From contig CANNFR010000004.1 in assembly GCA_947503935.1 (NCBI GenBank), positions 124,001 to 188,000 of the forward strand: a stretch of 64,000 nt of DNA, read 5' to 3'. The first letter of the stretch is position 1. Every line of letters begins with the position of its first letter. Origin of the DNA: an uncultured Paracoccaceae bacterium (GTDB lineage Bacteria; Pseudomonadota; Alphaproteobacteria; Rhodobacterales; Rhodobacteraceae). A program made the position numbers and the translations under genes. Under the pieces are notes generated by a model. It was not told the origin of the DNA. It made no database searches and saw only the letters and a list, made by a program, of their open reading frames with translations. Below are positions 7,693 to 18,593 of the stretch, piece by piece.

Positions 7693-9486
7693 CTATTCGG
7701 CCGCAAGGCCTTCGGTAAACTGCAACCGGGCCAGGCGCGCATAAAGGCCGCCTTCCGCCACCAGGGCCTCATGGGTGCCCTCGGCCGCGATCTGGCCGTC
7801 TTCGAAGACCAAAATGCGGTCGGCCTTCTTCACGGTGGCCAGACGGTGCGCGACGATCAGGGTGGTGCGCCCCTCGCTCATCGCCTCGAAGGCGTCCTGC
7901 ACGGCGCGCTCGCTTTCGGCGTCCAGCGCACTGGTCGCCTCATCCAACAGCAGGATCGGCGCATCGCGCAGGATCGCGCGGGCAATGGCGATGCGCTGCT
8001 TCTGCCCACCGGACAGCATCACGCCGCGTTCACCGACGTAAGTGTCATACCCTTCGGGCTGGGCCATCAGAAAGTCATGGGCCGCCGCCGCGCGGGCCGC
8101 CGCCTCAACCTCGGCATCGGTGGCGCCGGGGCGGCCGAAGCGAATGTTTTCCCGCGCCGTTGCGGCGAAGATCACCGGGTCTTGCGGCACCAGCGCGATC
8201 GATTTACGGAACTCCGACCGCGCGACTTGCGTCAGGTCAGTGCCGTCGATGGTCACCCGGCCCTCTTGCGGGTCATAGAACCGCAAAAGCAATTGCAGGA
8301 TCGTGGTCTTGCCGGCGCCCGACGGGCCGACCAGAGCCACCGTCTCACCGGGTTTGACGGCAAAACTAACGCCATCCAGCGCCGATTGCCCCGGCCGCGT
8401 GGGGTAGGCAAAGCGCACATCCTCAAACGCGATCCGTCCGGTCACCGGCGCGGGCAGGGCCAGCGGCTGGGTCGGGTCATCGACCGTGTCGACGGCATAG
8501 AGCAGCTCTATCAACCGCTCGGTCGCGCCCGCCGCGCGCTGCAATTCGCCCCAGATTTCCGACAAGGCGGCAACGGACCCCGCCACCATGATCGCGTAGA
8601 TCACGAATTGCACCAGCTCGCCCGGGGTCATCACCTCGCCGCGTACATCATTGGCCCCGATCCAGAGCACGCCCACCACGCCCGCAAAGACCAGAAAGAT
8701 CACGATCACCGTCATGACCGCCCGCGTCGCGATCCGCTTGCGCGCGGCGACAAAGCTTTTCTCGGTCACGTCGTCAAAGACGCTGCGACTTTCCACCTCG
8801 TGGGTGAAGGCCTGGACCGTCTGCACCGACAAAAGCGCCTCGGAGGCATTGCCGGACGAGGCCGCGATCCAGTCCTGATTCTCTTTCGACAGCACCCGCA
8901 CCCGGCGGCCCAGCACGATGATCGGCACAATCACAGCGGGCACGATCAGCAACACCAGCCCGGTCAGCTTGGCGGATGTGAACAACATCAGGACCAGCCC
9001 GCCCGTAAACATGAGCGAGTTGCGCAAAAACCACGACGCTGACGACCCGATGACCGACAGGATCAGCGTGGTGTCGGTGGTGATCCGGCTGAGAACCTCG
9101 CCGGTCATGATCTTTTCGTAAAAAGCCGGGCTCATCCCCACCATGCGGTCGAAGACGGCCTTGCGGATATCGGCCACGACCCGTTCGCCGAGGCGTGTGA
9201 CGATGTAGAACCGCAGGCCCGAGCCGATGGCGAAAAGCGCGGCGATGAACAGGGCGGCGGCGAAGTACTGATCGAGAATCTCAGCGTTTTCGCTGTTGAA
9301 ACCGTCCACCACCCGGCGGACGGCCAAGGGCATCACCAGCGACACAGCCGCCGTCAGCACCAGCGCCAGAGCCGCCAGAACCACCATCGTACGATAGGGC
9401 CGCAGGAACGGCACAAGCCCGGCCAGGGCGCCGATGCGCTTGGATCCGGCGCGCTCTTCCTCGGCAGAGACAGGCGGTTTTGCCAT
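7693..9486 (-). CDS. ABC exporter half-transporter, ABCB/MsbA-like (fused permease-ATPase)
   Basis: The 597-aa protein has six predicted membrane helices in residues ~20-320 and a nucleotide-binding domain after about residue 350. Visible motifs are Walker A GPSGAGKTT, the Q-loop region ALVPQDPVIF, signature LSGGQKQRIAIARA, Walker B ILLLDEATSALD and the switch His in IVAHRLATV. It functions as a homodimer or with another half in the inner membrane, exporting lipids or hydrophobic compounds; the substrate is unknown. GGAGGACG lies upstream of the ATG. It is divergent from the universal stress protein gene. Confidence 0.88.
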   Translation of the reverse strand: MAKPPVSAEEERAGSKRIGALAGLVPFLRPYRTMVVLAALALVLTAAVSLVMPLAVRRVVDGFNSENAEILDQYFAAALFIAALFAIGSGLRFYIVTRLGERVVADIRKAVFDRMVGMSPAFYEKIMTGEVLSRITTDTTLILSVIGSSASWFLRNSLMFTGGLVLMLFTSAKLTGLVLLIVPAVIVPIIVLGRRVRVLSKENQDWIAASSGNASEALLSVQTVQAFTHEVESRSVFDDVTEKSFVAARKRIATRAVMTVIVIFLVFAGVVGVLWIGANDVRGEVMTPGELVQFVIYAIMVAGSVAALSEIWGELQRAAGATERLIELLYAVDTVDDPTQPLALPAPVTGRIAFEDVRFAYPTRPGQSALDGVSFAVKPGETVALVGPSGAGKTTILQLLLRFYDPQEGRVTIDGTDLTQVARSEFRKSIALVPQDPVIFAATARENIRFGRPGATDAEVEAAARAAAAHDFLMAQPEGYDTYVGERGVMLSGGQKQRIAIARAILRDAPILLLDEATSALDAESERAVQDAFEAMSEGRTTLIVAHRLATVKKADRILVFEDGQIAAEGTHEALVAEGGLYARLARLQFTEGLAAE

Positions 9487-9682
9487 CAGATTTCGTCCTC
9501 CGTCCGCCCGTCATAAGGGGGTATGGTGCGCCCGACAAGCGGCGGGTGGTCGCGGGGCTTGGGCCGTGCTGATCAAAATGATTCTCATAAAACTGAAATA
9601 AAAAGAAGCAATCTGGCCCGGAATGGCCGATCATTCCCCTGCATCCCGGCCCTCTGGGGTCGCTGCAAGAGGGAGAGTAAGC

Positions 9683-10123
9683 ATGTCGAACATCTTCGTT
9701 GCTGCCTATGATGGCAGCGAGGCGAGCAACCGTGCCGTTCACTTCGCAATCGAACGGGCCAAGATCACTGGATCGTCCCTGATCGTTGCCTTTGTCCTGG
9801 AATGGTCGCCCTACAGCTTTCTGACACCTGAGGAAATCGCCGAACGACACGTCCGACGAAAAGAGGAATTGCAGCGCGCCGAGGATGCGATCATCGCCCC
9901 CTTGATGGAGCAATTGCGTGAGGAACACGCCAACGTGCCCGTCAGCGCCATGGTCAAGTTCGGCCATCCGGTTGAGACCTTGATCAACATCATCACCGAA
10001 AGCGGGGCCACGCAGGTCTTCATCGGCCGTACGGGCCATTCCAGCGTCGTGTCCCGCATCTTTGGGTCGGTCACCGGATCGCTGGCACAGGTCTCACCCG
10101 TACCATGCACAATCGTACCATGA
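9683..10123 (+). CDS. universal stress protein (UspA family)
   Basis: This is a single-domain Usp of 146 aa. The N-terminus [19 protein letters not shown] has the first strand with the conserved Asp and Ser of the nucleotide-binding fold, and the C-terminal [19 protein letters not shown] matches the G-X2-G-X9-G-S/T ATP-binding motif. Such proteins act in the cytoplasm during stress and starvation. The start follows GGGAGAG. The AgcS symporter gene starts only 14 bp after the stop, so the two are probably co-transcribed, which hints that this Usp may modulate the transporter. Confidence 0.9.
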   Translation: MSNIFVAAYDGSEASNRAVHFAIERAKITGSSLIVAFVLEWSPYSFLTPEEIAERHVRRKEELQRAEDAIIAPLMEQLREEHANVPVSAMVKFGHPVETLINIITESGATQVFIGRTGHSSVVSRIFGSVTGSLAQVSPVPCTIVP

Positions 10124-10137
10124 AGGGGGGCGTTCCC

Positions 10138-11679
10138 ATGTCTCAGACATTCGTTACACGCGGCGCAATGGCCGCAGGCGCCCTTTGGCTGATGGCCAGC
10201 GCGGCTGCCGCGCAATCACTGGATGAAACCATCAACGAGGTTTTCGCCTCTTCGACTGGCTGGTTTGTCAGCTTCATCTTCTCATCCTTCCCGGGCACCA
10301 ACTTCCCCTGGATCGTCGGCTGGCTGGTTGTCGCGGCCTCGGTCTTCACGATCTATTTCGGGTTTATCCAGTTCCGGGTCGTCAAACACTCGATCCAGCT
10401 AGTGAAAGGCGATTATTCCGACCCCGATGACGCTGGCGAAGTCAGTCATTTCCAGGCGCTGGCAACTGCGCTGTCAGGCACCGTCGGCCTCGGCAATATC
10501 GCGGGCGTTGCTGTGGCCGTGGGGATCGGTGGGGCCGGGGCCACGTTCTGGATGATCCTTGCGGGCCTTCTGGGCATGGCCTCGAAATTCACCGAATGCA
10601 CCTTGGGTGTGAAATACCGCAACGAATACCCCAACGGGACCGTTTCGGGCGGGCCGATGTACTATCTGACCAAGGGATTCGCCGAACGCGGGGTTCCCGG
10701 CGGCAAGATCCTGGCGATCCTCTTTTCGATCTTCTGTATTCTCGGCGCCTTGGGCGGCGGGAATATGTTCCAGGCCAATCAGGCGCATCAGCAATTGGCC
10801 GGTATCTTCGGCGACTATCCGGGCTGGATCACCGGGCTGATCTTCGCCGCGATCGTCTTCATCGTGATCATCGGCGGAGTGAAATCCATCGCGCGGGTCA
10901 CTGAGAAGGTCGTGCCGTTCATGGGCATCATCTATGTCGGCGCCGCTCTGGTGATCATCTTGATGAACATCGATCAGGTCGGGTCAGCCTTCGGCCAGAT
11001 CTTTGCGGGCGCTTTCACCGATACCGGCATCGTCGGCGGTGTTGTCGGGGCGCTGATCCAGGGCTTCCGTCGTGCCGCATTCTCGAACGAAGCGGGCGTT
11101 GGCTCAGCCGCCATCGCCCACTCGGCCGTGCGCACGAAAGAGCCGATCACCGAGGGCCTGGTCTCGCTGCTTGAGCCCTTTATCGACACGGTTGTGATCT
11201 GCACAATGACTGCCTTGGTGATCATAATCACCCAGCAGCTGATCATCGATCCGGAAACCGGTCTTTATGTGCTTGACGGGGCCGCCATCGCGACGGTGGG
11301 CGGCAATTCAGGGGTCAGCCTGACCTCGGCAGCCTTCGCCTCGGCCTTCTCATGGTTCCCTTACGTGTTGGCGTTGGCAGTGGTGCTGTTCGCGTTCTCG
11401 ACGATGATCTCGTGGTCCTATTACGGCCTCAAAGCCTGGACCTACCTTTTCGGCGAGGGCGACAAGCAGGAGCTTACCTTCAAGCTGATCTTCTGCCTCT
11501 TCGTCGTCATCGGCGCGGCCGCCAGTCTTGGTCCGGTCATCGACTTTTCGGATGCCGCGATCTTTGCCATGGCAATCGTGAACATCATCGGTCTCTACGT
11601 TCTGATGCCGGTCGTGAAGCGCGAATTGAACAGCTACATGTCGCGCCTCGAGTCGGGCGAGATTCGCAAGTTCAAGTAA
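10138..11679 (+). CDS. alanine/glycine:cation symporter (AgcS family)
   Basis: This 513-aa inner-membrane Na+ (or H+)-coupled amino-acid carrier shows the family hallmarks [28 protein letters not shown]-like [11 protein letters not shown] and [21 protein letters not shown], spread over about 11 helices. The first 26 residues ([14 protein letters not shown]... ending AAAAQSLDE) look like a cleavable signal peptide ahead of the first helix, which I have seen in Rhodobacterales members. The ATG at 10138 is preferred over an upstream ATG at 10105 inside the Usp gene because GGGGGG lies 7 nt before it. Confidence 0.9.
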   Translation: MSQTFVTRGAMAAGALWLMASAAAAQSLDETINEVFASSTGWFVSFIFSSFPGTNFPWIVGWLVVAASVFTIYFGFIQFRVVKHSIQLVKGDYSDPDDAGEVSHFQALATALSGTVGLGNIAGVAVAVGIGGAGATFWMILAGLLGMASKFTECTLGVKYRNEYPNGTVSGGPMYYLTKGFAERGVPGGKILAILFSIFCILGALGGGNMFQANQAHQQLAGIFGDYPGWITGLIFAAIVFIVIIGGVKSIARVTEKVVPFMGIIYVGAALVIILMNIDQVGSAFGQIFAGAFTDTGIVGGVVGALIQGFRRAAFSNEAGVGSAAIAHSAVRTKEPITEGLVSLLEPFIDTVVICTMTALVIIITQQLIIDPETGLYVLDGAAIATVGGNSGVSLTSAAFASAFSWFPYVLALAVVLFAFSTMISWSYYGLKAWTYLFGEGDKQELTFKLIFCLFVVIGAAASLGPVIDFSDAAIFAMAIVNIIGLYVLMPVVKRELNSYMSRLESGEIRKFK

Positions 11680-11686
11680 GAGGATG

Positions 11687-11708
11687 GCCGGGCGGGACAC
11701 TGCCCGGC
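11687..11708 (+). terminator. hairpin after the AgcS gene
   Basis: GCCGGGC (11687-11693) and GCCCGGC (11702-11708) pair around an 8-nt loop just after the symporter stop and before the convergent pcaB end. There is no T-run, so termination is uncertain. Confidence 0.35.
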
Positions 11709-11764
11709 TATCCGACAGAGCTTAAGTAGGCCGTTCAGCCCAAGACGCCTTCATGACCGCCAGT

Positions 11765-13111
11765 TCAGTCATGTGCCCCGGTTTCCGCTGAGGGAACGAG
11801 CTCAGCGAAACGTCGCGCCAGGGTCGGGGCCTCGCCCAGGTGATTCTCCGCCGCCAGATATGCCCGCCAATCGCGGCCGGGATAATTCTGTGCGGCGATA
11901 TCGGCCAGCGTTATGTTCTGAGCGATGGCCTCGGCCACCATGGCCTTCACTTTGCGCTGGGCTTCGGGCCGAGGCATGGTCTGGGCCAGTGCGAAGGTCA
12001 GCGCCTCGGCCGCCCAGAGCCCCAGGCCTTGATTGAGCGGCGCGCGCAAAGCGGCGGCGTCGGGGGTGAGTGTGCGTGCAACATCGCCTGCCAACATCAA
12101 GGCCCGGCCCGTGGCGAGGCAAAGCTGCGGCAGGGTCAGCCATTCGGTCATCCAGGTCGCGCCGTCCCGGGCCTCGCGCGCCATGGCGGCGCCTTGGATG
12201 GTGCTGTTCAGACCCACCGCCAATCGGGCCAGCGCGACGATCGCCGATGGCGCCACGGGGTTCTGCTTTTGCGGCATGGTGGACGAGGCGCCCGCGGCCC
12301 CAAGCCGCACCTCTTGCCGGGACGAGCCCGTCATCAGAATAAAATCTTCGCCGATTTTGCCCAAGCTCGCCGTCAGGCCCGTCATCCAGCCCGCGAAATC
12401 CGTGATGCGGTCCCGCGCCACGTGCCAGCTTTCCTGAGGGTCGCCCAGGTCAAGCGTCCGCGCCAACGTGGCGCGCACCTCGGGGCCTTTCGGCCCCATA
12501 GCCGATAGCGTGCCTGCCGCGCCGGACAGGCTGACGACCAGCAGATCGGGCTTCAGGTCCGACAGACGCGCGCTGTGACGGATCAGCGGCGCGCCCCAGC
12601 CTGCCACCGTCGCGCCGAAGGTGGTGGGCACCGCGTCCTGACCATAGGTGCGTGCCATCATCGGCAGGTCGGCATGGGTTGAGGCCAAGGTGCCCAAAGC
12701 GCGGATCAAGGTGGTTAGCCGGGCCTCGTAGATCGCGATGACCTGCCGCAGGCGCAGGATCAGGGCGGTATCCATGATGTCCTGGCTGGTCGCGCCGTAA
12801 TGTAGCCAGGCGGTGTGTTCCGGGGCATTCAGCGCGTCGCGGGTGGCGGCCACAAGCGCGGGCACCGGCACGGCATTCCGGCCCGTGGCGGCGGCCAGGC
12901 CGGCAGGGTCGATCTGCACCTCATGGCTTGCGCGGTGTAGGAATGCGGCCGAGACCTCGGGGATTAGCCCAAGCTCGCCCTGCACTTTGGCCAGCGCGCC
13001 CTCGACCAGCAGCATCGCGCGAAGTTCGGTCGTATCGCTGAAAAGCCGCGCCAGATCGGCATCGCCGAAAAGGTCGCGGTAGATCGCGCTGTCGAAGGGC
13101 GATGCGGGCAT
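11765..13111 (-). CDS. pcaB: 3-carboxy-cis,cis-muconate cycloisomerase PcaB
   Basis: This 448-aa member of the fumarase/aspartase superfamily lactonises 3-carboxymuconate, the product of protocatechuate ring cleavage, to 4-carboxymuconolactone. The superfamily signature is present as GASSTMPQKQNPV, and YGATSQDIMDTA (about residue 105) is the substrate-binding segment seen in PcaB. It is the last gene of the pob/pca operon. Its ATG overlaps the TGA of the BKACE gene by one base (TGATG), which indicates coupled translation. The C-terminus is a little longer than in Pseudomonas but otherwise ordinary. Confidence 0.93.
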   Translation of the reverse strand: MPASPFDSAIYRDLFGDADLARLFSDTTELRAMLLVEGALAKVQGELGLIPEVSAAFLHRASHEVQIDPAGLAAATGRNAVPVPALVAATRDALNAPEHTAWLHYGATSQDIMDTALILRLRQVIAIYEARLTTLIRALGTLASTHADLPMMARTYGQDAVPTTFGATVAGWGAPLIRHSARLSDLKPDLLVVSLSGAAGTLSAMGPKGPEVRATLARTLDLGDPQESWHVARDRITDFAGWMTGLTASLGKIGEDFILMTGSSRQEVRLGAAGASSTMPQKQNPVAPSAIVALARLAVGLNSTIQGAAMAREARDGATWMTEWLTLPQLCLATGRALMLAGDVARTLTPDAAALRAPLNQGLGLWAAEALTFALAQTMPRPEAQRKVKAMVAEAIAQNITLADIAAQNYPGRDWRAYLAAENHLGEAPTLARRFAELVPSAETGAHD

Positions 13112-13941
13112 CAGGCGGGCCTCAGGCCAAGGATCGCGCGCGCCTGCGCCGGGCTGGCGACGGGCCGGCCGTACTTCGCACAGAGGTCGGCCGCGCGGGC
13201 CACCAGGGCTGCGTTCGACGGGGCCAGCGTCTGGCGATCCAGGCGCACATTGTCCTCAAGCCCCGTCCGGGTGTGGCCGCCTGCCGCGATGGCCCATTCG
13301 TTCAGCACGATCTGGTTCGGGCCGATCCCGGCGGCACACCATTGGGCATCAGGGGCCAGCCGCCGCAGAGTCTCGATATAGAAATCGAAGATCGGCTTAT
13401 CGGCGGGCATGGCGTTCTTCACCCCCATCACGAATTGCACATAAAGCGGCCGGGCCAGACGCCCATCCTCGGCCATCCGCGCGGCCTGAACGATATGGCC
13501 GAGGTCAAAGGCCTCGATCTCGGGCTTTATCTGATACGTCCGCATTTCCGAGGCCAGCCAATCGACCAGATCGGGCGGGTTTTCATAGACGCGCGTCGGA
13601 AAGTTGTTCGACCCTACCGAGAGCGATGCCATATCGGGCCGCAGCGGCAGCATACCGCCCCGCTCGCGCCCCGCGCCGGATCGGCCGCCGGTAGAGAGCT
13701 GGATGATCATACCGTGGCAATGCCTGCGAACCCCCTCGATCAGCGCGGCGAAACGGTCGGGGTCGGAGGTGGGGGTTTCGTCGTCATTGCGCACATGGGC
13801 ATGCACGATGCTGGCGCCCGCCTCGAACGCCTCATGGGTGCTTTCCACCTGCTCGGCCACCGTGATCGGCACGGCCGGGTTGTCGGATTTGCGCGGCAGC
13901 GATCCGGTGATGGCAACGCAGAGGATGCAAGGGTTCGACAT
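13111..13941 (-). CDS. BKACE-family 3-keto acid cleavage enzyme (DUF849)
   Basis: This 276-aa TIM-barrel enzyme of the beta-keto acid cleavage family condenses a 3-keto acid with acetyl-CoA and releases acetoacetate and a new acyl-CoA. The zinc ligand motif is intact in IVHAHVRND (His47 and His49). The N-terminal CVAITGS and the middle SVGSNNFPTRVYEN are typical of the family. Its place between pcaG and pcaB points to beta-ketoadipate as substrate, which would give succinyl-CoA plus acetoacetate and replace PcaIJ/PcaF. This is an inference from context; other 3-keto acids cannot be excluded. The ATG at 13941 is chosen over an upstream in-frame extension because the family starts here. Confidence 0.85.
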   Translation of the reverse strand: MSNPCILCVAITGSLPRKSDNPAVPITVAEQVESTHEAFEAGASIVHAHVRNDDETPTSDPDRFAALIEGVRRHCHGMIIQLSTGGRSGAGRERGGMLPLRPDMASLSVGSNNFPTRVYENPPDLVDWLASEMRTYQIKPEIEAFDLGHIVQAARMAEDGRLARPLYVQFVMGVKNAMPADKPIFDFYIETLRRLAPDAQWCAAGIGPNQIVLNEWAIAAGGHTRTGLEDNVRLDRQTLAPSNAALVARAADLCAKYGRPVASPAQARAILGLRPA

Positions 13942-13951
13942 GCGCGCGCCC

Positions 13952-14539
13952 TCAGATATCGAAGAACGTGGTCTCATCCGGGCCCTGCAGCCGGATGTCG
14001 AAACGATAGGCGCCGGGCGCGGTCTGGCGGGCGATCAGCGTATCGGGGCGGTCGGCCTTGCTGAGGATAGGGCAGGCGGCGTTGGCCCGGGCCTCATCGG
14101 CGAAATAGATCCGCGTCTGCAGGCCCGTATTGATGCCACGCGCCACGAGGAAAACCGAGACATGGGGCGCCATCGATGCGCCGTCAGGGCCGGGAACGGC
14201 GCCCGGTTTGATCGTGTCGAGCTGCCACGCGCCGGTCTTGAGATCCGTGATCCGCCGCGCCCAGCCGGTCACGTTGGGGTCCGCGCCCTCGGTGCCGGGG
14301 TAGCGTCCGCCGGCATCCGCCTGCCAGGTCTCCAACAGCGCATCGCGGATCAGCGTGCCGTCGCCGTCCAGCACGTTTCCGACAATCCGGATCTTCTCGC
14401 CCATAGCACCGTTCTTGATCGGCGACGCCCCAAAATCGTGCGGGTAAAGCCCCGAAATGCCAAGTAAATTGGGCACAAGCCCGATATGAACGTAAGGGCC
14501 TGCCGTCTGTGACGGGCTTTCGGGCAAACGTTCTGTCAC
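13952..14539 (-). CDS. pcaG: protocatechuate 3,4-dioxygenase alpha subunit PcaG
   Basis: This 195-aa intradiol dioxygenase alpha subunit pairs with PcaH to cleave protocatechuate between its hydroxyl groups. It begins SPSQTAGPYVHIGL, the classic PcaG N-terminus, and shares the beta-sandwich features ETWQADAGGRYPG and APHVSVFLVARGINTGLQTRIYF (two segments). It lacks the two-Tyr two-His iron site, as alpha subunits do. The ATG overlaps the pcaH stop by four bases (ATGA), as expected of a heteromer made in equal amounts. Confidence 0.94.
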   Translation of the reverse strand: MTERLPESPSQTAGPYVHIGLVPNLLGISGLYPHDFGASPIKNGAMGEKIRIVGNVLDGDGTLIRDALLETWQADAGGRYPGTEGADPNVTGWARRITDLKTGAWQLDTIKPGAVPGPDGASMAPHVSVFLVARGINTGLQTRIYFADEARANAACPILSKADRPDTLIARQTAPGAYRFDIRLQGPDETTFFDI

Positions 14540-15246
14540 AGGCCCTCCTTGCAGTTTTCGAACATGGTTTGGTCACGGCCCCGCAACACGATATCGAACC
14601 GGTAGGCCAGCGCATCCATGGGGATTGCCGTGTCCATGTCCAGCCGCGCGACCAATCGGTCAACGCCCCCCTCCGGAACGGTTTGCGCAATCGGGCAAAG
14701 CGCGATCAGCGGGTCGCCTTCGAAATACATCTGGGTGATCAGCCGCTGGCCGAACCCTGCGCCGAACAGCGAAAAGTGAATGTGCATTGGCCGCCAATTG
14801 TTGCCACCATTGGGCCAGGGATAAGCGCCGGGCCGCACGGTGAGAAACCGATAGCGCCCTTGATCATCGGTCAGTGTCCGCCCCGCGCCGCCGAAATTGG
14901 GGTCGAGTGGGGCGAGGTAGCTGTCGTTCTTATGGCGATAGCGCCCGCCCGCATTGGCCTGCCAGATCTCGATCAGCGCGCCGGGTATGGCGCGCGCGTC
15001 TTCATCACGGACCTGGCCATGCACGATCACCCGCTCGCCCAAAGCCGGGGTGCCGGTGAAATTTACGATCAGGTCGCTGTCGTTCGGCTCCAGCATCCCG
15101 TGGCCGAAAACCGGGCCGGTTTCCTCGCTGAGGGTCGAGGGCAGAGCGACCAGCGGCCGCAGCGGTGCGCGGAGCCGGGTGCTGCGATACTCAGGCGTCA
15201 GCGCAGGCGGATGCAGAGCGCGGTTGCGAGGCAAAAGGCCGCTCAC
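14536..15246 (-). CDS. pcaH: protocatechuate 3,4-dioxygenase beta subunit PcaH
   Basis: This 236-aa catalytic subunit binds the non-heme Fe(III). The ligands fit Tyr103 (GGRYRHKND), Tyr142 (GAYPWPN), His155 and His157 (PMHIHFS). The spacings 39, 13 and 2 are the same as Y408, Y447, H460 and H462 of the Pseudomonas putida enzyme. The enzyme converts protocatechuate plus O2 to 3-carboxy-cis,cis-muconate. It overlaps both neighbours by four bases (pcaC upstream, pcaG downstream). Confidence 0.95.
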   Translation of the reverse strand: MSGLLPRNRALHPPALTPEYRSTRLRAPLRPLVALPSTLSEETGPVFGHGMLEPNDSDLIVNFTGTPALGERVIVHGQVRDEDARAIPGALIEIWQANAGGRYRHKNDSYLAPLDPNFGGAGRTLTDDQGRYRFLTVRPGAYPWPNGGNNWRPMHIHFSLFGAGFGQRLITQMYFEGDPLIALCPIAQTVPEGGVDRLVARLDMDTAIPMDALAYRFDIVLRGRDQTMFENCKEGL

Positions 15247-15620
15247 CCCTCGGCCTCCATTTGGGCGTAGACCTCTTTGGCGATCTTGATCGCGTGGTTG
15301 GCGCGCGGCACGCCTGCGTAGATCGCCACATGCAAAAGCACCTCAAGCACATCCTCGCGGCTGGCGCCGGAATTGGCGGTGGCGCGCAGATGCAGCTTGA
15401 ATTCCTCGATATTGCCCAGGCCCGCCAACAGCGCCAGCGTCAGCATCGACCGCTCGCGCGGGGTGACCCCGTCGCGCGACCAGACATGGCCCCAGGCGGC
15501 TTCGGTGATCAGGTCGACGAAGGGCGCCTCCCAATCCGCCTCGGTCTGGCTGCGGTCGACATGGGCGTCGCCCAGAATGCGGCGGCGGGTCGCCTCACCT
15601 TTCTTGCGGCGCTCAGACAT
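15243..15620 (-). CDS. pcaC: 4-carboxymuconolactone decarboxylase PcaC
   Basis: This 125-aa protein of the CMD/AhpD-like fold decarboxylates 4-carboxymuconolactone to beta-ketoadipate enol-lactone. It has the family pattern WGHVWSRDGVTPRERSML, LALLAGLGNIEEFKLHL and EVLLHVAIYAGVPRANHA, with the essential His region near the end. It is stand-alone, not fused to PcaD (PcaL) as in some actinobacteria. Its start overlaps the pcaD end by 8 bases and its end overlaps the pcaH start by 4. Confidence 0.94.
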   Translation of the reverse strand: MSERRKKGEATRRRILGDAHVDRSQTEADWEAPFVDLITEAAWGHVWSRDGVTPRERSMLTLALLAGLGNIEEFKLHLRATANSGASREDVLEVLLHVAIYAGVPRANHAIKIAKEVYAQMEAEG

Positions 15621-16394
15621 GGCCGATCTCGCGCAGGAAACGGGTCAGCACCTCGGCGTATTCGTCGGGCTTTTCGACGCATGGCAGATGGCCCGCCCCC
15701 CGGATCAGATGATAGCGCGATCCCTTCACCAGATCGGCCGTCTCACGCACCAGATCGGGCGGGGTTGAGCCGTCTTCGCTGCCTGCGATGGCGAGCGTGG
15801 GTAGGGTGAGAGAGGCGGTCGTGGTGTAGAAATCGGCGCCCGAAATCGCGGCCGAGCAGCCGATATAACCCTCGTCCGGCTGGCGCGTCAGCATGTTGCG
15901 CCAAAGCGCCAGCTCGGGAGTGGCACGGAACGCTTTGGAGAACCAGCGTTCCATCACCGCATCGGCCAGCGCCTCGATCCCGCCCTTGCGGACGCCGTCA
16001 ATCCTTTGATCCCAAAGCGCGCGCGTGCCGATCTTGGCGCCGGTGTTCGAGATCACCATCCCGCGCACCAGATCCAGCCGCTTCACGGCCAGCCCTTGCG
16101 CGATCATGCCGCCGATCGACAGGCCCACAAAGACGCAATCGCGCACCCCCAGATGGTCGAGCAGCCGCTCGGCATCGCGCACCAGCGCACCCATCGTATA
16201 GGGTGCGGAGGGGCAGGAGGACAGGCCATGGCCGCGCTTGTCGTAGCGGATAACCCGCAGCCCCGGCGGCAGCAGAGGCACCACCTTGTCCCACAGCCGA
16301 AAATCGGTGCCGAGCGAGTTGGCGAAGACCACAGGCGGCCCGGCGCCCTGATCGCTGTAGTGCAGTTGCACGTCGTCTAGATCGGCAATCTGCA

Positions 16395-16395
<1 letters not shown>
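15613..16395 (-). CDS. pcaD: 3-oxoadipate enol-lactonase PcaD
   Basis: This 260-aa alpha/beta hydrolase opens the enol-lactone to beta-ketoadipate. It shows LHYSDQGAGPPVVFANSLGTDFRLWD (two joined family motifs: the oxyanion region NSLGTD and the start), the nucleophile elbow GLSIGGM, Asp in the SEDGSTPP region and His in RGAGHLPCVEKP. The ATG at 16395 overlaps the pobA stop (TGATG). A longer in-frame extension upstream falls inside pobA and is not needed. Confidence 0.94.
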
Positions 16396-17618
<1,223 letters not shown>

Positions 17619-18593
17619 TTACGCGCCGAACCGGTCCAGCGCCATGCGGAAGACATCCGCGTCTACATTGCCGCCGCTGGCCACGGCGATCACCGCGTCG
17701 CCCTTTATGTCGTCAGGCCGCCAGAGCGCTGCGGCTAGTGCGACGGCCCCGCCCGGCTCCAGCACGATCTTCAGGCGCGAGAAGGCCAGCGCCATGGCGT
17801 GCAGCGCTTCATCCTCGGTCACCACGATGCCGGGGCCACAATGGGCGGCCATTATCGGAAAGGTGATCTGCCCCGGCTCGGGCGAGATGATCGCATCGCA
17901 GAGCGAGCCTGAGGTGCGGGCATTGCTCTGGATCGTGCCGGTGGCCAGCGATCGGGCGACATCGTCGAATTCCTCGGGTTCCACGGGCCGCACCCGCATT
18001 TTGGGCGCGCGATCCGCCAGGGCCAATGCGATGCCCGACGTCAATCCACCACCGCCGCAACAGACCAGCACATCCGCTTCGGTCACGCCTTCGGACGCGG
18101 CCTGTTCGGCGATCTCAAGGCCCGTCGTGCCCTGGCCCGCGATGACCTGCGGCTCGTCATAGGGTTTGATCAGCGTCAAGCCGCGTTCGGCCGCCAGCTT
18201 CGCACCGATGGCGCTGCGATCTTCAGTGTCGCGATCATAAAGCAGAACCTCGGCCCCATAGCCTTTCGTGTTCTCGATCTTCATCTGCGGCGCGTCCGAA
18301 GGCATTACGATCACTGCCGGGACGCCATGCAGCCTGGCGGCCAGCGCCACGCCTTGCGCGTGATTGCCCGAGGAAAACGCGATAACACCCCTTTTGCGCG
18401 TTGCGGGATCAAGCGCCGAGATTGCCGACCAGCCGCCGCGAAACTTGAAGCTGCCGGTTTGCTGCAGGCATTCGGCCTTGAGCAGCAAGCGCCGCCCGGC
18501 AATGTCGTCCAGGAACGGCGAGGACAGCAAGGGGGTGACCCGCGCATGACCCTTCAGGCGCTGGGCAGCGGCCTCGATCATGTCGATATTCAT
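17619..18593 (-). CDS. PLP-dependent threonine/serine dehydratase-like enzyme
   Basis: This 324-aa fold-type II PLP enzyme has the lysine that binds the cofactor in TGSFKFRGG (Lys50), the substrate loop SSGNHAQGVA and the phosphate-binding Gly loop CCGGGGLTSG. There is no C-terminal ACT regulatory domain, so it belongs with catabolic threonine dehydratases, serine racemases and hydroxyaspartate lyases. The reaction is deamination of a beta-hydroxy amino acid to a keto acid. Its ATG overlaps the stop of the alpha/beta hydrolase gene by four bases. Its link to the aromatic operon 57 bp downstream is unclear. Confidence 0.82.
   Translation of the reverse strand: MNIDMIEAAAQRLKGHARVTPLLSSPFLDDIAGRRLLLKAECLQQTGSFKFRGGWSAISALDPATRKRGVIAFSSGNHAQGVALAARLHGVPAVIVMPSDAPQMKIENTKGYGAEVLLYDRDTEDRSAIGAKLAAERGLTLIKPYDEPQVIAGQGTTGLEIAEQAASEGVTEADVLVCCGGGGLTSGIALALADRAPKMRVRPVEPEEFDDVARSLATGTIQSNARTSGSLCDAIISPEPGQITFPIMAAHCGPGIVVTEDEALHAMALAFSRLKIVLEPGGAVALAAALWRPDDIKGDAVIAVASGGNVDADVFRMALDRFGA

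Noticed and set aside
7771-9042. Plus-strand frame of 423 codons antisense to the ABC exporter
   Set aside because: It is Arg/His-rich and without motifs, whereas the minus strand carries complete ABC transporter signatures.
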